Position numbers and translations under genes: made by a program
Origin: Bacteroidota bacterium
GTDB lineage: Bacteria > Bacteroidota > Bacteroidia > 2-12-FULL-35-15
Assembly (NCBI GenBank): GCA_023251805.1
Contig: JAHEYB010000030.1
Location: 4,183-40,409, forward strand
Length of the DNA: 36,227 bases
Direction: 5' to 3'
The notes under the pieces: generated by a model
Databases searched by the model: none
The model's input: the letters and a program-made list of their open reading frames with translations, nothing else
What the model was told of the DNA's origin: nothing
Shown: one piece after another, positions 31,651-36,227 of the stretch
How the letters are laid out: each line of letters begins with the position of its first letter
Numbering within the stretch: the first letter of the stretch is position 1

Positions 31651-31685
31651 ATACAACTTGCACGATAAACACGTGCCACAAAAAA

Positions 31686-33311
31686 ATGAAGCAAGAACTC
31701 AACCTGGTTGTTTCTCCCGAAGAAGCAGCTAATCCCGAAAAAATCAAAGCAATTGTTGCTCGGCAATTGTCTGAAAAAATTTCCAACATCCATTTTATTA
31801 AAATTCTAAAACGTTCCATCGATGCGCGTTCGAGAAATATTAAAGTCAATTTAAAAATTGAAGTGTACATCAATGAAACAATTCCTGAACCTGTTTCCTA
31901 CAAAATTAATTACCCTAATGTTTCTTCAAAAATTCCTGTGATTGTTATCGGAGCGGGACCAGCAGGATTATTTGCTGCTTTAGAATTGATTGAAAAAGGA
32001 ATGAAACCGATTGTACTAGAACGCGGAAAAAATGTAAAAGAGCGCAGAAGAGATTTAGCGACTATCAATAAAGAAGGAATTGTAAACCCACATTCGAATT
32101 ATTGTTTCGGAGAAGGAGGCGCTGGAACATATAGTGATGGTAAGCTGTACACACGTTCCACAAAACGTGGCGACATTACTAAAGTATTAGAAACATTTGT
32201 TGCTCATGGTGCAGAAGAAACCATTTTAATTGAAGCACATCCACACATTGGTACAAATAAACTTCCGAAAATAATTGAAGCTATGCGTCAAACCATTATC
32301 GACAATGGTGGCGAAGTACTTTTTAATACGCATGTAATTGATTTGATTGTGAAAAATAATTCGATAAAAGGTGTTGTTTGCAAACAATCGGAAACAGATG
32401 CATCTCTTGAATTTATTGCTGATTCGGTTATTCTTGCAACAGGACATAGTGCAAGAGATATTTTCGAACTATTGCATTCAAAAAACATTTTGATTGAGGG
32501 CAAAACCTTCGCAATGGGTGTTCGTGTTGAACATCCGCAAGCCTTGATTGATTCATTGCAATACCACTGCTCATTAAACGAAGTAGAACACAAACGCGAC
32601 TATTTGCCCGCATCTTCGTACAGCTTAGTCCATCAAGCATTAGGTCGTGGTGTCTATTCTTTTTGCATGTGCCCCGGTGGAATTATCGCTCCTTGTGCCA
32701 CTGCACCGGGAGAAGTAGTTACAAATGGTTGGTCTCCATCTAAACGAAACAATCCGTTTGCTAATTCCGGCATAGTTGTTACTATTGAGCCTGAAGATTA
32801 TAAACAATTTGCATCTCACGGACCATTAGCTGGGTTACGCTATCAGCAAGCATTGGAAAAAATGGCCTACCTAGCCGGCAGGCAGGCCTACATAGCCGGC
32901 AAGCAGGCCTATTCAGCAGGTGGAAACGGACAAACCGCTCCGGCACAGCGTTTGCAAGATTTTGTAAATAATAAACTTTCTCCATTCCTACCCGATGTTT
33001 CTTATCAACCAGGAATTAAATCTGCGCCACTGCATGAATTGTTACCAACAGAAATTGGGAAACGATTACAAATTGGCTTTGTTGAATTTGGAAAAAAAAT
33101 GCGTGGTTATTTAAGTAATGATGCGGTAATTGTTGGAGTTGAATCGCGTACATCCTCTCCCATTCGTATTCCAAGAGATAAAGAAACAATGGAACACCCT
33201 CAAATTAAAGGTTTATATCCTTGCGGAGAAGGTGCCGGATATGCAGGAGGAATTGTTTCGGCAGCAATTGACGGACAAAAATGTGCGAATGCGATTGCAG
33301 GAAAAAATTAA
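31686..33311 (+). CDS. FAD-dependent dehydrogenase (NAD(P)/FAD oxidoreductase family)
   Basis: From ATG 31686 the protein has 541 residues. An N-terminal alpha/beta domain (about 1-75, with LKRSIDARSRNIKVNLKIEVYI) precedes a FAD-binding fold at PVIVIGAGPAGLFAALELIEKG (GxGxxG at 89-94) and the family hallmark NYCFGEGGAGTYSDGKLYTRS; the end PCGEGAGYAGGIVSAAIDG closes the FAD site. This is a widespread, poorly characterised FAD-dependent dehydrogenase family. Residues 394-414 are three 7-residue repeats (AYLAGRQ, AYIAGKQ, AYSAGGN) encoded by a minisatellite; relatives would be expected to have just one. The frame extends 27 residues upstream to 31605, but that part is translated palindromic repeat, so ATG 31686 is preferred. 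Confidence 0.85.
   Translation: MKQELNLVVSPEEAANPEKIKAIVARQLSEKISNIHFIKILKRSIDARSRNIKVNLKIEVYINETIPEPVSYKINYPNVSSKIPVIVIGAGPAGLFAALELIEKGMKPIVLERGKNVKERRRDLATINKEGIVNPHSNYCFGEGGAGTYSDGKLYTRSTKRGDITKVLETFVAHGAEETILIEAHPHIGTNKLPKIIEAMRQTIIDNGGEVLFNTHVIDLIVKNNSIKGVVCKQSETDASLEFIADSVILATGHSARDIFELLHSKNILIEGKTFAMGVRVEHPQALIDSLQYHCSLNEVEHKRDYLPASSYSLVHQALGRGVYSFCMCPGGIIAPCATAPGEVVTNGWSPSKRNNPFANSGIVVTIEPEDYKQFASHGPLAGLRYQQALEKMAYLAGRQAYIAGKQAYSAGGNGQTAPAQRLQDFVNNKLSPFLPDVSYQPGIKSAPLHELLPTEIGKRLQIGFVEFGKKMRGYLSNDAVIVGVESRTSSPIRIPRDKETMEHPQIKGLYPCGEGAGYAGGIVSAAIDGQKCANAIAGKN
32865..32920. repeat. In-frame 21-bp minisatellite in the FAD dehydrogenase gene
   Basis: Two 21-bp units (32865-32885 and 32886-32906) start GCCTAC and contain TAGCCGGCA; a third, partial unit follows (32907-32920). 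The unit length is a multiple of three, so copies add AYxAG(R/K)Q heptapeptides without a frameshift. The core GCCGGC is palindromic and its flanks (CCTACCTA / AGGCAGGC) are partly complementary. GC content is clearly higher than in the surrounding gene. Confidence 0.8.
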
Positions 33312-33317
33312 AGTAAC

Positions 33318-34727
33318 TTATTGTTTTACAAATTTTATACTACTTTGGTTGTTGCCATTTTGCATTTGTAAAAAGTAAATTCCATTTGAAAAAGAACTCA
33401 CATCAATTTCTAATTTTTGTTTCCCTTGTAGCAACTGATTTTGATTTGAATAAACAATTTGCCCAAGAATATTTCTAATTTCAAATGAAATGACTTCTTG
33501 CTTAGTCAAATTAAATTCTAGAGTAATTTCGTTAGAAGAAGGATTCGGGTAAAGATTGATTTCATTTTCAATAGTTAATTGTTCAATACCTGTAAAATTG
33601 ATGCTACAAGTATCATTATATGTTCCAGCCATATATTTTAATATTCGATTGGTAAAAACTCCATTCAACGTATCATTGCCAATTCCTAAGTACAATGTAT
33701 CATTGTAAAAATTTATTGCAGTACCTCCTTGTGCGCCCGCTCCTAGAGTAAACAAATCTTTTGTGACAAACCCGCACCATTTTAAGCCATCCCATTTTGA
33801 AATAAATGTAGCTGGTACATTCCCTGCGTATCCAAACCCTCCAGCAATATATAGTTCATTGTTATGCACTATCATATCTCGAATTGTACAGAAACCATAG
33901 CCACCAGTTATATCTCTCACACCAGCACCTACTTCCGACCAAATCGTATCATTCCATTTTTGTATCATATGTCCTACATTCCCATCCGGTTTAATAATTG
34001 ACCCTGCCATATACAATTCATTTTTATAAACAAGAAGCCTTGCAAGGTCTGTCCAGCCACCTAAAATTCCTCCACCAACATTCTGCCATATCCCTCCTTT
34101 GTACACTGCCACATGATTAATCCCATCTAACGAATTAACAAAATTTCCGCACACATAAGTATTCCCTCCATAAATAACAACATCATTAATATGACCATCA
34201 AGCGTATCAGCATAAAAGCCATTTACATCTGTCCAAACACTTCCATTCCACTTGGCGATTCTTCTTGCTGAGATACCATCAACTTGGCTAAACCAGCCCA
34301 TAGCATAAAGGTCAGAATTAATGACTTTTAATTGAGTGACTTCTTGGTCAAAATTACCCATCGAATAAAAATTTGTACCATCATATCTTGCTATAGAAAA
34401 AAATGGCAACCCATTAATAAGACTAAAAAAGCCCGCTACAATTAAATCCCCATTATAATTCGCAACAGAAAGAACTTGTCCATTAAAAACTCCAATATTA
34501 GTCCATGTTGTGCCGTCATACTTGCAAATATATTGAGTAGAAAAACTTGAAGGGGTTGCCATAATTTCGCCAGTGACAAACAATACATTATTTAAAGTAT
34601 CTGTATAAATGTTTCTGACCTGCCTTCCATAGAAGGGCATTCCAGTAGTTTGCCATTCTAGAGACTGCCCTATAATATTGTGAGATACAAAAAATAATAT
34701 AAGAAGGATATGTAGTCTGCGTTTCAT
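33318..34727 (-). CDS. T9SS-sorted protein with propeller-like repeats
   Basis: The 469-residue protein has a signal peptide (LHILLILFFVSHNIIGQ) and about seven repeats of some 45-55 residues with the pattern xYDGTxW...VxxYNGDLIVAGxF, for example ICKYDGTTWTNIG, IAKWNGSVWTDV and VAVYKGGIWQNVG. Such repeats are expected to fold as a beta propeller. The last 80 residues, from INLYPNPSSNEITLEFN to GIYFLQMQNGNNQSSIKFVKQ, are a type A T9SS sorting domain. No catalytic motif is seen; binding or adhesion is possible. Its ATG shares one base with the stop of the upstream gene (TAATG), so the two are co-translated. It is tail-to-tail with the FAD dehydrogenase. Confidence 0.85.
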   Translation of the reverse strand: MKRRLHILLILFFVSHNIIGQSLEWQTTGMPFYGRQVRNIYTDTLNNVLFVTGEIMATPSSFSTQYICKYDGTTWTNIGVFNGQVLSVANYNGDLIVAGFFSLINGLPFFSIARYDGTNFYSMGNFDQEVTQLKVINSDLYAMGWFSQVDGISARRIAKWNGSVWTDVNGFYADTLDGHINDVVIYGGNTYVCGNFVNSLDGINHVAVYKGGIWQNVGGGILGGWTDLARLLVYKNELYMAGSIIKPDGNVGHMIQKWNDTIWSEVGAGVRDITGGYGFCTIRDMIVHNNELYIAGGFGYAGNVPATFISKWDGLKWCGFVTKDLFTLGAGAQGGTAINFYNDTLYLGIGNDTLNGVFTNRILKYMAGTYNDTCSINFTGIEQLTIENEINLYPNPSSNEITLEFNLTKQEVISFEIRNILGQIVYSNQNQLLQGKQKLEIDVSSFSNGIYFLQMQNGNNQSSIKFVKQ

Positions 34728-36227
34728 TAATTTTTTGAAAATTTAATAGTTGAGTTAAATTCAACATTGCTTATTCGCAATAAATACAAGCCCTGGGATA
34801 GATTGTTTATATCAATAATCATAGATTCCTTAAGCTTTAAGAACTTATCCGAATACACTAATTTCCCATCAATTGAAAACAATTCTATGATTGCGTCATT
34901 TTTTAATGTTCCGTTTAACTTAATAGTTAACTTTTCGATTGCAGGATTAGGGTAAACAATGAAATCATTATTATTAAAGCTGTTATTATTTGTTTCTTCA
35001 ATACCCGTAATATTGCCAATACAAAACATTGAAACAAAACCATCATAAACATTTCCATTATATGTAGAATCGTAATACGCAGTAAAACCAGGGTCAAACA
35101 AAGGGAAGCGTCTTATTCCGTTTGTATCAACACTTGAAGTTTGACCAACAGCATATAAAAAATCATTGTCTATAACCATATCGTAAATATTTTCTTGGTT
35201 TGCCAACTCATATCCTCCAAAATATGTTCCTAATATCTCATTGTCCCATAAGTCAAAAGTCATCAAAAATCCATCTGGTGCCACCCCTAAGCCAGATAAT
35301 GTATCTTGATAATAAAATCCTCCTTGTTGATAAACTGGGAAGTTTATAGCAGACGTTCCGCCTGCAATAAAGACTTCGTCATCAGCATTTATTGCAATTG
35401 ATGTGAGTGAAAGATTATCAGGGAAACTACTTCCGCTAATATAAGTACTCAAAAGCGTGTCATAAGTTACTCCATCAATTCTCATCAAATATTCATCGTC
35501 CCCAGCAAATGAGTTATCGAAAAACCCTCCAGAATTTTTCATTGGAAAATTATTGCTCCAAGTTGACCCACCTAAATAAAGGTCGTTATAGCTATTAAAA
35601 TCAATACTATTCCTGCCAGGTAATTCAATACTGTCGCCTCCGATATATGTCGCCCATTGTACGGCTCCTCCGAAGGAGAACTTTACAACAAAGGCATCAT
35701 TTCCTCCATTTAAAGTGTCATCATAATAATCTCCTGCACCAGATGGATTTGTTGTTGGCAAATTGATACTAGATGTTTCACCATAAATTACAGGATTATT
35801 GTACTTATCTATTTTTACAGCAGTAGCAAGGTCACTGCTGGAACCACCGTAAAAGGTAAACCAATCATAATTATCACTTGGAGTGAAGCGAGCTATAAAT
35901 GCATCATAAACTCCTCCAAACGATTGTGTGTATGCTCCCGAAGGGGTCGCGGGCGTAATACCAGTGGATGAATTTGTCCTACCTGCGATGAATAAGCGAT
36001 TAGATGTATCAAAATCGAGACTAAAGATTAAATCATTTCCTGAAGCTCCAAAATACGTAATCCACTTTGCTGAACCGGTAGTATTATTAAATTCAGCAAT
36101 AAATCCATCATCTGTACTCGGAGCTCCAAGTAAGCTATCATTATGTGCGCCTAGTTTTCCAAAATATGGAAAATCAGTAGAATTAGTAACACCAACTATG
36201 TAAGGATTACCATTCCCTGCCTTTCTT
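34727..36227 (-). CDS. T9SS-sorted SBBP-like repeat protein, 5' end outside the window
   Basis: The minus-strand frame is open from the window edge (first full codon at 36226-36224) to the stop at 34727-34729, so 499 residues are visible and the N-terminus is missing. The TTG at 35761 is only an internal codon. It contains repeats of about 55-65 residues: DAFVVKFSFGGAVQWATYIGG, NDLYLGGSTWSNNFPMKNSGGF, and upstream WITYFGASGNDLIFSLDFDTSNR. These are SBBP-type beta-propeller repeats. The end, FIVYPNPAIEKLTIKLN to GLYLLRISNVEFNSTIKFSKN, is a type A T9SS sorting domain. It overlaps the next gene by one base (TAATG). Function beyond a secreted surface repeat protein cannot be given. Confidence 0.82.
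   Translation of the reverse strand, partial: RKAGNGNPYIVGVTNSTDFPYFGKLGAHNDSLLGAPSTDDGFIAEFNNTTGSAKWITYFGASGNDLIFSLDFDTSNRLFIAGRTNSSTGITPATPSGAYTQSFGGVYDAFIARFTPSDNYDWFTFYGGSSSDLATAVKIDKYNNPVIYGETSSINLPTTNPSGAGDYYDDTLNGGNDAFVVKFSFGGAVQWATYIGGDSIELPGRNSIDFNSYNDLYLGGSTWSNNFPMKNSGGFFDNSFAGDDEYLMRIDGVTYDTLLSTYISGSSFPDNLSLTSIAINADDEVFIAGGTSAINFPVYQQGGFYYQDTLSGLGVAPDGFLMTFDLWDNEILGTYFGGYELANQENIYDMVIDNDFLYAVGQTSSVDTNGIRRFPLFDPGFTAYYDSTYNGNVYDGFVSMFCIGNITGIEETNNNSFNNNDFIVYPNPAIEKLTIKLNGTLKNDAIIELFSIDGKLVYSDKFLKLKESMIIDINNLSQGLYLLRISNVEFNSTIKFSKN

Noticed and set aside
31605-31685. Upstream extension of the FAD dehydrogenase by 27 residues
   Set aside because: This stretch is translated palindromic repeat; ATG 31686 fits the normal start of the family.
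34727-35761. Treating TTG 35761 as the start of the SBBP-like gene
   Set aside because: The frame is open without a stop from there to the window edge and continues the same repeats, so the gene begins outside the window.
1-36227. CRISPR array, insertion sequence, prophage or plasmid origin
   Set aside because: No regularly spaced repeats with unique spacers, and no transposase, integrase, phage or replication genes; the repeats found are short and dispersed.

Overview
The window is AT-rich DNA from a member of the Bacteroidota. The evidence is a PorT gene of the type IX secretion system (T9SS), four proteins ending in T9SS type A sorting domains, a PorT gene next to ubiE/menG, promoter-like boxes of the Bacteroidota form TTTG-N19-21-TAnnTTTG, and no obvious Shine-Dalgarno usage. 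There is no CRISPR array, transposase, phage gene or plasmid origin, so this looks like chromosomal DNA. I cannot name the species.

Region 1 (1-12682, all + strand) is the downstream part of an aryl-polyene/flexirubin-type pigment cluster. It holds the end of an acyl carrier protein, an active ketosynthase, a partner lacking all three catalytic residues (chain-length-factor type), a NodB-type deacetylase, a LolA-like carrier, a small lipoprotein, a hot-dog dehydratase, a GT2-DUF2062 glycosyltransferase, a 1281-residue fusion of MMPL exporter, acyltransferase and methyltransferase, a CrtI-like FAD oxidoreductase and a YceI protein. The enzymes would build a polyene chain on ACP. The acyltransferase, LolA-like protein, lipoprotein and exporter would attach it to lipid and move it to the outer membrane. 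Most genes overlap or lie close together. A promoter box and a terminator-like hairpin divide the cluster before the glycosyltransferase.

Region 2 (12739-17940) has tRNA-Leu(GAG), a family III CoA-transferase, an outer-membrane barrel protein (DUF6089-like), a GNAT acetyltransferase, a ketopantoate reductase, a small membrane protein and a KirBac-type potassium channel. Region 3 (17981-25557, mostly - strand) has a T9SS-secreted GH9 cellulase, a small transcription unit with its own promoter and hairpin, a YafK-type L,D-transpeptidase, an FtsB/DivIC protein, a possible three-gene unit (T9SS cargo, 30-residue membrane peptide, lone receiver domain), and the methylmalonyl-CoA mutase large subunit with a conserved membrane-anchored neighbour.

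Region 4 (25773-33311, + strand) is housekeeping: DinB-family protein, YwqK/MORN-repeat protein, aspartate-type aminotransferase, heptose-7-phosphate kinase, MenG/UbiE, PorT and an FAD-dependent dehydrogenase. Region 5 (33318 to the window edge, - strand) has two overlapping T9SS cargo genes with propeller-like repeats; the upstream one is cut by the edge.

The most striking feature is not one gene. Short interspersed repeats sit inside reading frames without breaking them: at the 5' ends of the LolA-like, mutase and heptose kinase genes and in the middle of the FAD dehydrogenase. This resembles the Rickettsia palindromic elements. Several intergenic gaps hold degenerate short tandem 'phrases', each different, just before a start codon. 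No stretch longer than 300 bases lacks a gene.
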